The translations under genes and the position numbers were made by a program. A model generated the notes under the pieces. That model did no database searches and was not told where the DNA came from. It was given only the letters and a program-made list of their open reading frames with translations. A stretch of DNA of 64,000 nucleotides from Arthrobacter crusticola. GTDB taxonomy: Bacteria; Actinomycetota; Actinomycetes; Actinomycetales; Micrococcaceae. This document shows positions 9,602 to 17,819 of this stretch, in pieces. Position 1 is the stretch's first letter, and each line of letters starts with the position of its first letter. Location of the stretch: the NCBI RefSeq assembly GCF_004357995.1, contig NZ_SMTK01000002.1, forward strand, positions 1 through 64,000. The letters run 5' to 3'.

Positions 9602-9691
9602 GAACTCTATCGGTTAGGGGCACCGGCCAGTCCCGATAAACTGGGGCGGATGGGGAAGCGTCCCGGAGAAGCAGGCAAGGCAGAAGGACCG

Positions 9692-10546
9692 ATGGCACCG
9701 AGCAATTCCCGTAAGCCCAGCAAGGCCGAGCGCTCAGCGGAGGCCCGCGAGCGGGCACGGCTCCAGCGCGAGGCGGCCGAACGCACCGCCAAGCGCAACT
9801 CGCTGCTGATCCGGTGGGGCGTGGTGGCCGCTGCCGTCGTCATCGCCGTCGTCATCGCGCTGGTTGTCGCCGCCAATATCCGCGGGCGGGTGCCCGATGT
9901 CGGCCCGGCACCGCAGCACGGCAACGACCAGGGCGGATTCACCCTGGTGTCCACCTCCGACCTCGCCGAGACCGAGGTCGGTGAGATCGACGTCACGTCG
10001 TTGTCGGAAGAGCCCGCGTCGGGAGCGGACCTGCCACCGGGCGTTGAGCCCGCCGCGGACGGGGCGCCCATCCCGGTGGTGGCCTATGTCGATGTGAACT
10101 GCGTTCACTGTTCCAACTTCGAGAACGAGTATTCGGATGACCTGCGGCGCTGGCTCAATGCGGGTGACATCACCCTCGAGTACCGCAACGTCGCCTACCT
10201 CGACCGCAACTCCCGCGACGACTACTCCTCGCGGGGGGCCAGCGCGCTCGCCTGCGTGGCGGATACTGCGCCGGACAGCTATTTCGACTTTTCCACCGCG
10301 CTGTTCGCCAACTTCGAAAGCGGTGAGCTCGACGACGGCGGGCTGGCCGACATGGCGGCCGAGGTGGGTGCCGGTGACATCTCCACCTGCTTGTCCGAGG
10401 GCACCTTCCGGCCCTGGGCGAAGTACACGACGGAGGCAGCGCAGGCCGCCGGCATCGAGGGCACCCCGACCGTTTATGTCGACGGTGAAGAGGTCCCGGA
10501 CGCCGTGGCAAACTTCGGCAAGATCGTCGAGGAGAAGCTCGGCTGA
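9692..10546 (+). CDS. Membrane-anchored DsbA-like thioredoxin-fold protein
   Basis: 284 residues. A charged cytoplasmic N-terminus (KAERSAEARERARLQREAAER) precedes one transmembrane helix (about residues 38-62), then an extracytoplasmic thioredoxin fold. The redox motif is CVHC in VDVNCVHCSNFENEY, and a cis-Pro loop GTPTVYVDG lies near the C-terminus. This is the actinobacterial DsbA_4/thioredoxin_4 type that oxidises or isomerises disulfides outside the membrane. ATG 9692 has GAAGG close upstream and gives the family's usual MxPSN..KPSKAER start. ATG 9650 in frame is possible. A third Cys pair member lies in ACVAD. Confidence 0.88.
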   Translation: MAPSNSRKPSKAERSAEARERARLQREAAERTAKRNSLLIRWGVVAAAVVIAVVIALVVAANIRGRVPDVGPAPQHGNDQGGFTLVSTSDLAETEVGEIDVTSLSEEPASGADLPPGVEPAADGAPIPVVAYVDVNCVHCSNFENEYSDDLRRWLNAGDITLEYRNVAYLDRNSRDDYSSRGASALACVADTAPDSYFDFSTALFANFESGELDDGGLADMAAEVGAGDISTCLSEGTFRPWAKYTTEAAQAAGIEGTPTVYVDGEEVPDAVANFGKIVEEKLG

Positions 10547-10635
10547 GTTTCCACGAACCGGAACGCTGGGCTAACCTTAGGGAGCGCCTGTTGTGTCCTG
10601 GTGACCGCAGCGGTGCCTGCTGGTGCAGCCAGCAC

Positions 10636-10712
10636 GCCTCCTTAGCTCAGTTGGCCAGAGCACCTGTCTTGTAAACAGGGGGTCGCCGGTTCGAATCCGG
10701 CAGGGGGCTCCA
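10636..10712 (+). tRNA. tRNA-Thr (anticodon TGT), CCA encoded
   Basis: A complete cloverleaf: acceptor GCCTCCT/AGGGGGC (one T-G pair), D arm GCTC...GAGC, anticodon arm CCTGT-CTTGTAA-ACAGG with anticodon TGT, T arm GCCGG-TTCGAAT-CCGGC, discriminator T 10709. The CCA at 10710-10712 is in the DNA. A TAACCT box at 10572 may be its promoter. Confidence 0.96.
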
Positions 10713-10714
10713 GA

Positions 10715-10757
10715 AACCCCTTCTGACTAGGCGAAACACCTAGCAGGAGGGGTTTTG
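10715..10757 (+). terminator. Terminator after tRNA-Thr
   Basis: Stem AAACCCCTTCTG...ACTAGG paired with CCTAG...CAGGAGGGGTTTT, a long hairpin ending in TTTT directly after the tRNA. Confidence 0.85.
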
Positions 10758-10780
10758 CCATACGGTCCACTTAGCCAAAG

Positions 10781-10854
10781 AGGCGTTTGGGCGAATTGGT
10801 AGAGCCGCCGAGCTTTGGACTCGGAGTTTTCAGGTTCGAGTCCTGGTGGAGCAG
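10781..10854 (+). pseudogene. tRNA-Gln-like relic (anticodon TTG) without acceptor stem
   Basis: From 10788 to 10846 the sequence fits a tRNA position by position: U8, D arm GGC...GCC with GG18-19 and A21, anticodon arm CCGAG-CTTTGGA-CTCGG (anticodon TTG, U33 present), 5-base variable loop, T arm TCAGG-TTCGAGT-CCTGG, and discriminator G73. But the 5' seven bases AGGCGTT cannot pair with the 3' seven TGGAGCA (2 of 7). The 5' acceptor strand appears to have been replaced. A functional tRNA is unlikely. Confidence 0.6.
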
Positions 10855-10899
10855 CTCAGGAAAGCACGGCCGCTGCCGTCCGGTAGAAGCCCGGACCCC

Positions 10900-10979
10900 G
10901 CCCCGATCGTTCAGCGGCCAAGGACACTGCGGACAGGAGGGACTCCCAGCCACCCTCGGCTGGGGATCCCGGTGGAGCA
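10900..10979 (+). pseudogene. tRNA-Glu-like 5' half fused to other sequence
   Basis: 10900-10926 reads like the first 26 bases of a tRNA-Glu (GCCCCGA-TC-GTTC-AGCGGCCAA-GGAC-A, D stem pairs). No anticodon or T arm follows. Instead a hairpin (10940-10970, CCAGCC/GGCTGG core) comes next, and the unit ends in GGTGGAGCA, the same 9 bases that end the tRNA-Gln-like relic. Read as a decayed tRNA cluster. Confidence 0.4.
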
Positions 10980-10982
10980 CTG

Positions 10983-11306
10983 TTATACGGCCTTCACTCC
11001 GAAGGAGCGCAGGCGGAGAAGCGTGGCGTTATCAGGAGCGGTTTCCAGCGCCTCATAGATGTGAACCGAAAAGAGCTTAAGTTTGGTGTCTATCGACGAA
11101 GCGTCCTCGCCTGGATACAAGCCCTCCGCGTCCGTGTTCTCAACCGCGGTGTAGACGTCATCAAGCGTGCCGTCGAAAGGCAGCTTCCTCCCGTTCGGGG
11201 CCTGGACGATCACCTGGGCCGAGCCTCCTTCACCCTCCACGGAGATCCGGGCGACGTCGGTGGTGACGTCGCTCAGGGCGGCGATGAAATGGTCGTAATC
11301 GCGCAT
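10983..11306 (-). CDS. Hypothetical protein, 107 aa
   Basis: A small soluble protein with no family I recognise. It has a mixed alpha/beta look, starting MRDYDHFIAALSDVTTDV and ending in a Leu-rich helix (DNATLLRLRSFGVKAV). ATG 11306 follows GAGGTGG at good spacing; open frame upstream of it lacks a ribosome site. Codon use is typical of the genome. It lies just past the tRNA relics. Confidence 0.6.
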   Translation of the reverse strand: MRDYDHFIAALSDVTTDVARISVEGEGGSAQVIVQAPNGRKLPFDGTLDDVYTAVENTDAEGLYPGEDASSIDTKLKLFSVHIYEALETAPDNATLLRLRSFGVKAV

Positions 11307-11520
11307 GGGCCCACCTCGCGTTGGTCTGGAATGCAGTGATCGCTCCGAAAGCGGTTGGGGTTCATTATGCGTCACACCGGAGGGGCGGGCCCATGCCAGA
11401 CTGGGCGCCAGCAATGGCCCTGAACCAGACGGATACGTGGCGGGTACGGGCACGAGCGAGGAATCACCCAGCCGCTGGGTGACAGCGGAGCGGTGGGCGA
11501 CCGGCGTCAAGGACAACGGC

Positions 11521-11732
11521 ATGGGTGAGGCGGTCCGGATCTGCTACACCCGGTATCTCCCCGCCGGAGCCCTGTTGCTCCTCGCTCTGGGAACCGGGGT
11601 CTCCTGGCTGCTGTGGCGGGGGCAGGTTTCCTGTACGCACGCATCTCAGACATCGAGATGGACGGCGGCGCTTTCCGGGTGCATGGCTCACCCTTCAGCG
11701 ACAGCGGCGCGGCCCCCACCCCTCTTGAGTAA
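11521..11732 (+). pseudogene. Small membrane protein gene with a frameshift
   Basis: ATG 11521 opens a frame with a clear membrane helix (YLPAGALLLLALGTGVSWLLW). At the G-run near 11617-11621 the sensible reading moves to another frame: GAGFLYARISDIEMD continues and ends at TAA 11730-11732. One extra G in the run would give an intact 70-residue protein. This is either a true single-base deletion or a sequencing error. No recognised family. Confidence 0.45.
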
Positions 11733-11816
11733 TCTCCACTCGATGCCCTATTGCCGCAGCGCAGCGGCGAGGCCGTGACGCTGGACTGGTAAACCGACGG
11801 ACCACACTGAGAGAGG

Positions 11817-11822
11817 TAGGCT
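11817..11822 (+). promoter_or_regulatory. -10 box TAGGCT, leaderless
   Basis: TAGGCT, then CAGGCCC (7 bases), then ATG 11830. The same arrangement with the same CAGGCCC precedes the paralog at 20035. Confidence 0.5.
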
Positions 11823-11829
11823 CAGGCCC

Positions 11830-12252
11830 ATGTTGATCCGCGAAGACACCAGCACCGCCGCCCCGGACCCGCGTAGCGACCAGGTCATGCTGAAAGGCAT
11901 TGGCGCCGGCGCCGTCCTGGGCCTGGTCAGCGGCGGCCTAATCCTGCTGCTGCCCGGATACTGGTCTGTGGGCGCAGTCCCCTTTGCCATGGTCGCCGGG
12001 TTGATTGCGGGCACCGCCGTAGGCCTTGTCTGCACCGTCCTTGGGCTGCTGCTGCACCTCCTCGCCGAGCGCTTCGTCCCCGTGCTGCGTGCACCGGCGG
12101 CCGCCCTCGGCGCGGCGCTGGTGCCGCTCGTTACGGCTGTTGGATCCCCAGGGACTTGGCATGACCTCTGGCCGGTCCTGGCGGCGGCCGCCGTTGCCGC
12201 CGTCCTGGCCGTCTGGTTCACCCGACCCTTGAGGCGGACACCTGAACGCTGA
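11830..12252 (+). CDS. Unknown membrane protein, three-copy family, copy A
   Basis: 140 residues, four predicted transmembrane helices. Hallmarks shared with copies B and C are MLKGIGAGAVLG near the N-terminus, LAERFVPVLRAPAAALGAA in the middle, and DLWPVL...VWFTRPLRR at the C-terminus. No known domain recognised. Leaderless start at ATG 11830. Copy B begins four bases after its stop, so the pair is a translationally coupled tandem duplication. Confidence 0.75.
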   Translation: MLIREDTSTAAPDPRSDQVMLKGIGAGAVLGLVSGGLILLLPGYWSVGAVPFAMVAGLIAGTAVGLVCTVLGLLLHLLAERFVPVLRAPAAALGAALVPLVTAVGSPGTWHDLWPVLAAAAVAAVLAVWFTRPLRRTPER

Positions 12253-12256
12253 CCGG

Positions 12257-12682
12257 GTGGAACACGGAACAACTCCCGTTCCAGCAGGACCCGCCCTCGG
12301 CATCCTGCTCCGGGGCATAGGCGCAGGCGGCGTGCTGGGCCTGATCGCGGGGCTCATCGTGGGCCTGACAGATCGTGCGCCTGGGTGGGGCTGGCTGGTC
12401 TTCACACCACTCTTCGGGATGGCCGTCGGCCTCGTTGCAGGCTTCACCTGCGCGGTCACGGGTCTGGCCCTGCACACCATCGCCGAACGGTTCCTTCCGG
12501 TCCTGCGGGCCCCGGCCGCCGCCGCCGGCGCCGCGGCCGTCGTTATTCTCGCCTGGCGGGCCATCATCGGAAACCTCGAGGTGGAATACATGTGGCCGGT
12601 GCTGCTGCTGGCAGCCATTGCGGCGGCCCTGGCCATCTGGCTCACCCGCCCCCTGCGCAGGAGCACCCGACCTCCGCAGTAG
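12257..12682 (+). CDS. Unknown membrane protein, three-copy family, copy B
   Basis: 141 residues, GTG start four bases after copy A, no strong ribosome site, so probably re-initiation. It has four predicted helices and the same signature segments: LLRGIGAGGVLGLIAG, IAERFLPVLRAPAAAAGAA and MWPVLLLAAIAAALAIWLTRPLRR. It is closer to copy A by position, but its N-terminus (PAGPALGILLRGIGAG) is closer to copy C (PAGPAMGILLKGIGAG). Function unknown. Confidence 0.75.
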   Translation: MEHGTTPVPAGPALGILLRGIGAGGVLGLIAGLIVGLTDRAPGWGWLVFTPLFGMAVGLVAGFTCAVTGLALHTIAERFLPVLRAPAAAAGAAAVVILAWRAIIGNLEVEYMWPVLLLAAIAAALAIWLTRPLRRSTRPPQ

Positions 12683-13233
12683 CGTCCGGGAAGGGCGCCC
12701 GGCCCGTCTCCGCATGTTCCTTGGCATAACCCCTTCCTACTTCCACAGCATCGACGCCGATCCGGCCGCGGCCGCTCCCCTGGACTTGACGCTGGTCTGC
12801 CACCGGAACCATGACTCGGGTGTGGACCAGTCGTCGGCAGCCCTTGTTCATCCGGAGCAGGCCGAAGGCGAACCGGTCGAAGTGTCGGTGGTGGGTGGCA
12901 CCGGCTTCATCCCCTCGCGTTTCGGCAACGGCATCTCGCCCGTCGAATCAGCGTTGGAGGACTTCTTCAGGAACCCGGCCTCCGAGACACTGGGGGCGGG
13001 GTGGGTCAGTGGATTATGGCGGAAGTGATCTTGAGGGCGGGCGGGTTCCTGTAGGCGAGATTCCCCACGAGCACAGCGGGTTGGTGGGACGACGCGGCCG
13101 GCTCGGCCATCGACGGTCCGTCCCAGCCGCCGACGATCCCGCGGATCCGGCACCCTGTATTGAAAGGACAAGGACCGGTTCCGTCCGCAATCGGGCCTAC
13201 CCTGCAGTCATAAGGACCAACAGGAGGAACCTC
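12683..13233. other. Region with one weak gene candidate
   Basis: Besides the candidate at 12714-13028, no gene is supported. 13029-13233 contains only the leader of the VOC gene, with CAGGAGG before its start. Confidence 0.4.
12714..13028 (+). CDS. Possible small protein, 104 aa
   Basis: ATG 12714 to TGA 13028 has high G/C at third positions and a protein-like composition (for example VVGGTGFIPSRFGNG and SALEDFFRNPASE). There is no clear ribosome site and no recognised family. It may be the remains of a longer gene. The opposite strand has no better candidate. Confidence 0.38.
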   Translation: MFLGITPSYFHSIDADPAAAAPLDLTLVCHRNHDSGVDQSSAALVHPEQAEGEPVEVSVVGGTGFIPSRFGNGISPVESALEDFFRNPASETLGAGWVSGLWRK

Positions 13234-13617
13234 ATGGACTGGAAAATCGAGCTCGTCGCCATCCCGGTCTCCGACGTTGACCGGGCGATCGGCTTCTACC
13301 GCGACAGGGTGGGCTTCGTGCTGGATCACGACCACCGTGTGGGCGAAGGCGTCCGTTTCGTACAGTTGACCCCACCCGGCTCTGCCTGCTCCATTGTTTT
13401 GGGGGAGGGAATGACGGAGATGGCCCCTGGTTCGCAGAAGGGCGTCCAGATCGTCGTGCCGGACGCGGCCGGGGCCCGTTCAATGCTCCTCGAAAACGGC
13501 GTGGAGGCAAGCGAAGTCGACCTCCAGCCATGGGGCAGTTTCGTGTACTTCTCCGACCCGGACGGCAACACCTGGTCCCTTCAGCAGCTGCCCGACTACG
13601 GGGTCACCCAGAGCTGA
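13234..13617 (+). CDS. VOC-family (glyoxalase/bleomycin-resistance fold) protein
   Basis: 127 residues, one vicinal-oxygen-chelate domain made of two beta-alpha-beta-beta-beta halves: IPVSDVDRAIGFYRDRVGF at the start and VYFSDPDGNTWSLQQLP at the end. The metal or ligand positions are compatible with either an enzyme or a binding protein. The substrate is not predictable. ATG 13234 has CAGGAGG upstream. Its 3' end overlaps a weak convergent candidate by 22 bases. Confidence 0.88.
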   Translation: MDWKIELVAIPVSDVDRAIGFYRDRVGFVLDHDHRVGEGVRFVQLTPPGSACSIVLGEGMTEMAPGSQKGVQIVVPDAAGARSMLLENGVEASEVDLQPWGSFVYFSDPDGNTWSLQQLPDYGVTQS

Positions 13618-13889
13618 GGGGCGTCACGGTGGCGCCTTTGGCTCCAGGCGGAGTCCGGTGCCTGGCCCCACTCCACGTTGCTGAAACACATGGCGGTGCT
13701 CAGGGCGCCCAGCGGTTCGGTTGCAGGCGTGTGTGCGAGGGCGAGGGTTTGGCTTCTGACTTTGCGCCTTAGTGCTCCGGGATCGTCCTTAACGGCCCAG
13801 ACAGTGAAGCGGGCGGGCGTCGGTCGGCGGCGGCTAAACCAGGTGAAGCCCGCAACGAACGCTGCGGCGAACGAGCCGAGCACGGTCAT
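13596..13889 (-). CDS. Possible small membrane protein, 97 aa
   Basis: From ATG 13889 a hydrophobic N-terminal helix (MTVLGSFAAAFVAGFTWF) is followed by RRR and a soluble part with TVWAVKDDPGALRRK. Composition is plausible, but there is no ribosome site and no recognised family. It overlaps the convergent VOC gene. It may be a degraded gene. Confidence 0.38.
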   Translation of the reverse strand: MTVLGSFAAAFVAGFTWFSRRRPTPARFTVWAVKDDPGALRRKVRSQTLALAHTPATEPLGALSTAMCFSNVEWGQAPDSAWSQRRHRDAPQLWVTP

Positions 13890-14208
13890 CCGATCAGGGC
13901 ACCCGATCGTGAGACCGATCAGCACGTTGACGGTCCGGGCGAAACCCGACGCCCGAGGCAGGACCGACAGGAACTGGTCTGCCTTGACGGCGCGGCGGTG
14001 GGTGGGCTCCCGGGAGCACCGAGTGTACGGCTGCGCGTCCGCCCAGCCCTTCGCATTTTCGGCTCCGCGAAACGCTCGTGCTGCCCGAGAGCGCCAGCCG
14101 GACCAAGGGGTGGCCCTGGAAGGAAGTTCTCGACATCCGGGACGACTGATCCCGGCCGGGTAGGATGCAGCGCATAGCAATGGGGGGACACATGAAAGCA
14201 GTGCATCC
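13890..14208. other. Probable gene debris
   Basis: No intact gene. On the plus strand a start-less frame ends at TGA near 14150 and reads LVLPESASRTKGWPWKEVLDIRDD, which looks like the C-terminus of a real protein cut off from its front. No family can be named. Confidence 0.35.
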
Positions 14209-14418
14209 ATGAGCACCATCATCGAGATCGTCCTCGACGTGCTCCTCGAATTCTTCGTGTACATGGGCCACGGCGCAGGCAGGAGCGAATACAAGACGTA
14301 CCGCCGAAGCCTTCCGCAGGATGCCCAGCCAATGACCCGCCGCGAATGGAAGAAAAGCCACCCGGCAGAGCGCCGACGCCGGGTGAAGACCGACATTGCG
14401 GACCCTGGGAACGATTGA
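14209..14418 (+). CDS. Hypothetical small protein, 69 aa
   Basis: A short hydrophobic/amphipathic N-terminus (STIIEIVLDVLLEFFVYMG) is followed by a strongly basic tail (RREWKKSHPAERRRRVK). It could be a membrane-associated peptide. No ribosome site is evident, and no family is recognised. Codon use is in line with neighbours. Confidence 0.45.
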   Translation: MSTIIEIVLDVLLEFFVYMGHGAGRSEYKTYRRSLPQDAQPMTRREWKKSHPAERRRRVKTDIADPGND

Positions 14419-14516
14419 TCATGCCGGGCGCGAAGTAGGTCGTGGCGGGACTGGACACCGAAGCGCTGACGCCCGCCACCAGCGGGAGCTGGTCCTTTAC
14501 ACCATCCGGGTCCTCC

Positions 14517-14753
14517 TCAACGAGGAGTAGGAGCCTCCGCGGGGGTCTTCCGGATGAGCAGCCTCAATCGGGCGAGGTCGGCACGGCTGAAGCCGCGGGA
14601 GCGCATGTCCTCAAGAATCGCGTCCGGGCCGATCAGCCCGCCCTGCCGCAGGCCGGCGAGGATTTCCAGGACGCGGGCTGCGGAGTCGTCGTCACGCCAG
14701 CCGCGCTGGCCCAGGTTCGCTACCTGATCGAGTTCGCGTTGCGGTGAAGCCAT
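14517..14753 (-). CDS. Hypothetical small protein, 78 aa
   Basis: A soluble, largely helical peptide. The middle (DDDSAARVLEILAGLRQGGLIGPDAILEDM) looks like a folded helical unit and the C-terminus is basic (LARLRLLIRKTP). No family recognised. The start ATG 14753 lies near GAGGAATGG, which may serve as ribosome site. Confidence 0.48.
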   Translation of the reverse strand: MASPQRELDQVANLGQRGWRDDDSAARVLEILAGLRQGGLIGPDAILEDMRSRGFSRADLARLRLLIRKTPAEAPTPR

Positions 14754-14981
14754 TCCTCCAATTTATCCGGGCCCGCCCGGGCTCCGATGCCGCCGCGTGC
14801 AGGGATACCGGCCCGGCCGCACTCGGATGGCGGGGGATGGGGATGAAGTGTCGGCGCCATGAAGCGGCTCCTGCGGGGCGGGTGGGCGAATTCGAGTAAT
14901 GACGAGGCTTTCCACCGGTGCCAGACTGGGGTGTATCTGCCGGCGGGGCCGATGGGGCCCCCGCGACTAAGGAACTTGGCC

Positions 14982-15776
14982 ATGGCCGACACAGCAGCCC
15001 CAGCAGATCCCCAGCAACACACGCTCGCCCTTCTCCTGGTCGAAACTGCGGCGGTGACGGTCGTGCCGGTTCTATGCAGGTGGGCCCGCTGGGACGAGGG
15101 CACCACCACCGTCATCACAACGGCAGCGGCCGCCGTACCTCCCTGGTATGTCTACCTAAACCGCAGGCACCGTCGTGACCCTGTTCAGGAAGCCGACGCG
15201 CTGGGCCATGCTGTCATCACACGGCCGGTTGTTCTCGTCGTCCTCATCCTCGCCGTTTCCCTGCTCGCAGCGGACAGGCTCTTGTCGGGCCTCATGGGCT
15301 TCCTGGCCGGCATGATCGTCGCGACCACCGGCGGGGACGAGACGACGATGATGGTGGTTGCGGGCCTGCTGTCGCTCGGGGTGACCATTCCGTGCTTGCT
15401 GCTGGCCACATTCCTCATGTCACGACACGCCGGTTACTACCTCGGGGCCAAGCCCATCCAAAGAGCCATGGTGGCCGTCGTCCTGTACACCGTCCTGTCG
15501 ATCGTCATCGCCGCCTTCGCCGGGCTCCCGCTCAACCTCATCCTCTTGACCAACCTTGCACTGTTCCCCGTATTGATTGGCCTTGCCGCGTGGGGGGCAT
15601 GGGCATCCAGGAAACGGCGTGCGAAGTATGCGGCGTCGAAACTGTTCGAGAAGCTGGGTCCCGAGGACCAGCTGAAAGCACTGGCCCATCTGGGCCAGGA
15701 GACGAGCCAGGCGGTGCGGGATCATCGTGCACCCGTGCAGGTAGGCGCCAAACCGCGCCACCTTCCCCGGGTCTAG
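14982..15776 (+). CDS. Hypothetical membrane protein, 264 aa
   Basis: Five to six hydrophobic segments, for example LALLLVETAAVTVVPVL, PVVLVVLILAVSLLAADRLL, VVAGLLSLGVTIPCLLLATF and AMVAVVLYTVLSIVIAAFAG, then a basic cytoplasmic tail (RKRRAKYAASKLFEKLG). No known domain. ATG 14982 is chosen because AAGGAA lies upstream and the N-terminus becomes sensible; the frame is open further upstream but that part is not protein-like. It converges with the exported protein at 15824. Confidence 0.62.
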   Translation: MADTAAPADPQQHTLALLLVETAAVTVVPVLCRWARWDEGTTTVITTAAAAVPPWYVYLNRRHRRDPVQEADALGHAVITRPVVLVVLILAVSLLAADRLLSGLMGFLAGMIVATTGGDETTMMVVAGLLSLGVTIPCLLLATFLMSRHAGYYLGAKPIQRAMVAVVLYTVLSIVIAAFAGLPLNLILLTNLALFPVLIGLAAWGAWASRKRRAKYAASKLFEKLGPEDQLKALAHLGQETSQAVRDHRAPVQVGAKPRHLPRV

Positions 15777-15823
15777 GCAGCAGTCGGGAGAGCGCGCTAA
15801 GCGTCAGGCCCTGCCACGGAAGA

Positions 15824-16645
15824 TCAACACCCGAAGCCCTTGAAACGGACGTTCGTGTGCAGGCAGAAATCAGAAATGGTTTCCACGGCGTTGCGAACCC
15901 GCGCCTGCGTCTGGCCTGTCCCTGTCGCTTTCTCGACCCACGTAGCCCATTTCTTGACCTTCTGGCTTCCCGGTCTGGACTTCAGGTCTTCGTCCATATC
16001 GGCGACGGCTGCAACGCACCTAGCGTCACCATGGGTGCGGGCCAACACCCGGTCCATGGTGGCCAGTGCAGTTTCGGGGTCGGTCGGCTCTCCAGCAGTG
16101 AAGTCCATGACGTGTTCTTCGACCGCCCATGCGCATTCATTCAGTGCGGTTCGGGTCAACGGAGAAGTCAACAGCAGTGTTGATGCGGTCTGCAGGGAGA
16201 TTCGCTTGGCCCGCGTGGCAACCAGCTTGTAGGCCGCCCATGCGGACGTCAGTGACAGGTCGGGTGCCGGGAGAAACTGGGATGATGAGGCCACTGAGAC
16301 GGCCTGCCCGGGCACGACATGCGGGGTGCCGCTGAACAAGCCGCTGAAGTGCGTTCGGAAGGGGCTTGAATCAACCGCGCTGACGAAAACATCTCCGGGG
16401 AAGATCCACACCTGTTTCGTCAGGTTCCGCAGGACATACCTCCCGCTTGCATCCCGGCAGAGATGGAAATCTTGGTAATACTGCTCGTATGCAAGCTCCC
16501 AGGCCACCTTGGTCGGGTAGCCGGGCAGGCAGCCCGGATCAGCGGTTGCGCTGATTCTTGGAAGAGCGCTGCCGGTGAGGGCAAGAATGAGCGCGGTGGC
16601 CGAGGCGGTCATCACCGCGAAGGGTTGCCTGAATGGATTGTTCAT
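15824..16645 (-). CDS. Exported hypothetical protein, 273 aa
   Basis: ATG 16645, with GGAG five bases upstream, opens a signal peptide (MNNPFRQPFAVMTASATALILALTGSALP), so the protein is secreted or periplasm-side. The mature part carries several cysteines (PGCLPGYP, FHLCRD, NECAWA, ARCVAA, FCLHT, FGC at the very end), enough for internal disulfides. No family recognised. An open frame extends upstream but only as the shadow of the next gene. Confidence 0.62.
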   Translation of the reverse strand: MNNPFRQPFAVMTASATALILALTGSALPRISATADPGCLPGYPTKVAWELAYEQYYQDFHLCRDASGRYVLRNLTKQVWIFPGDVFVSAVDSSPFRTHFSGLFSGTPHVVPGQAVSVASSSQFLPAPDLSLTSAWAAYKLVATRAKRISLQTASTLLLTSPLTRTALNECAWAVEEHVMDFTAGEPTDPETALATMDRVLARTHGDARCVAAVADMDEDLKSRPGSQKVKKWATWVEKATGTGQTQARVRNAVETISDFCLHTNVRFKGFGC

Positions 16646-16823
16646 GGCACTCCACGTCTCCATTGACGATGATGCGGCCGAGCTTACGCCTGCCCCTGCC
16701 CGGCTGGAAGTAGTTTTTGGGCTGATCCCCACTTCACCCGCCACCCCGGGCAGCACCGCAATTTTCCGGGATTCCGGCACATAGGTAAGGCCAGCGACGG
16801 CCGCCCAACAGGCTCGACGGCGG

Positions 16824-17417
16824 CTACTGCTGCGCGCTGGCCCAGAAGCCCCCGCTGCGCTGTGCGGCCCGGCGGATTTCCCCGGCATCAAGGACCATCG
16901 TTGACACCGGAATTCCCAGCAGGGCGCCCTCCACGGCCAGCAGCAGTTCCCCGGCCGCCGGCAGCGGGTACAGCCACAGTTCCACCGACCCGGTGATGGC
17001 GCTCTTCGACGCCCCGGCCTCCGCCCGCGCCATAAGGACCGGTCCCGTGACGGGCCCAGACCCGGACCGTGGGACGTTCTGGGTGGAGGCCTTCTGGCCG
17101 TCCGGCAGGCCGACCCCGAAGCGCAGGACCTCCCCGCTCTGCCGGTCCTGGCCCATCCACCGATCCAACAGGGCGTTCCAATCCCCGTCGGTTTTGGAGC
17201 CGCGGCGATGCATCCAGCGGATCTGGATGGAGCACCCGGTGGAGTAGGCCTCCAGATGGGAGACCCCCACCACGGCGTCCCCGCCACGCCAGAGGAGCCG
17301 GCCCACGGGAAGGACCGCCGGCAGCTCATCTGAGGGTGGACGAAGCCAGTCGAGGCTCGGTTCCCGGTGCCGCTGCGGCGGGGGCGGCGGGGCCGGAATA
17401 CTGTCGAAGAAGCTCAC
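16824..17417 (-). CDS. Hypothetical protein, 197 aa
   Basis: A proline-rich N-terminus (PAPPPPPQRHREP) is followed by a compact alpha/beta domain with several Trp (for example LLWRGGDAVVGVSH and WALLDRWM-like WNALLDRWMG) and a hydrophobic segment ELWLYPLPAAGELLLAVEGALLG. Actinobacteria have many such unnamed proteins. GTG 17417 start, preceded six bases upstream by GACACT, possibly a leaderless -10. Function unknown. Confidence 0.62.
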   Translation of the reverse strand: MSFFDSIPAPPPPPQRHREPSLDWLRPPSDELPAVLPVGRLLWRGGDAVVGVSHLEAYSTGCSIQIRWMHRRGSKTDGDWNALLDRWMGQDRQSGEVLRFGVGLPDGQKASTQNVPRSGSGPVTGPVLMARAEAGASKSAITGSVELWLYPLPAAGELLLAVEGALLGIPVSTMVLDAGEIRRAAQRSGGFWASAQQ

Positions 17418-17558
17418 GGCCCCAGTGTCCCAGCGGTGTCAACAGGCCATGGACACCTCGAACAGCGCAACCCGGAAGGCGGCACCAGTGGCGCAGCTGA
17501 GAGGGACCTCATCCCCGGCCCGGCGGCAGTCGCAGCCCCGCGGCGTGGAGGGCGTCCG

Positions 17559-17819
17559 TTACTGGCGCAGCGGCAAGCGGTCGGCGTGGCGCCGGTGCGC
17601 GAGCCGCCTTGGCAGTTCGCGGATGGCCCAGAACGCGACGGCGACCGAGGCAATCAGGAGTAAAAACATCAGGTAGAGCCCGATCAACTCCGCCAACGGG
17701 GAGCGGAATCCATTCAGCACCCTCAGACCGCCAAAAGCTCCGGCAGTCCAGAATATGAGCACGCCCGCGAGCGCGCCGGCGGACGGAAGAAGGTCACGAT
17801 TGTTATTCAGCCACTGCAT
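17559..17819 (-). CDS. Small membrane protein, 86 aa
   Basis: Two predicted transmembrane helices (LLPSAGALAGVLIFWTAG and LIGLYLMFLLLIASVAVAFW) and a basic C-terminal tail (RRLAHRRHADRL). No recognised family and no close gene partner. Start ATG 17819. Confidence 0.55.
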   Translation of the reverse strand: MQWLNNNRDLLPSAGALAGVLIFWTAGAFGGLRVLNGFRSPLAELIGLYLMFLLLIASVAVAFWAIRELPRRLAHRRHADRLPLRQ

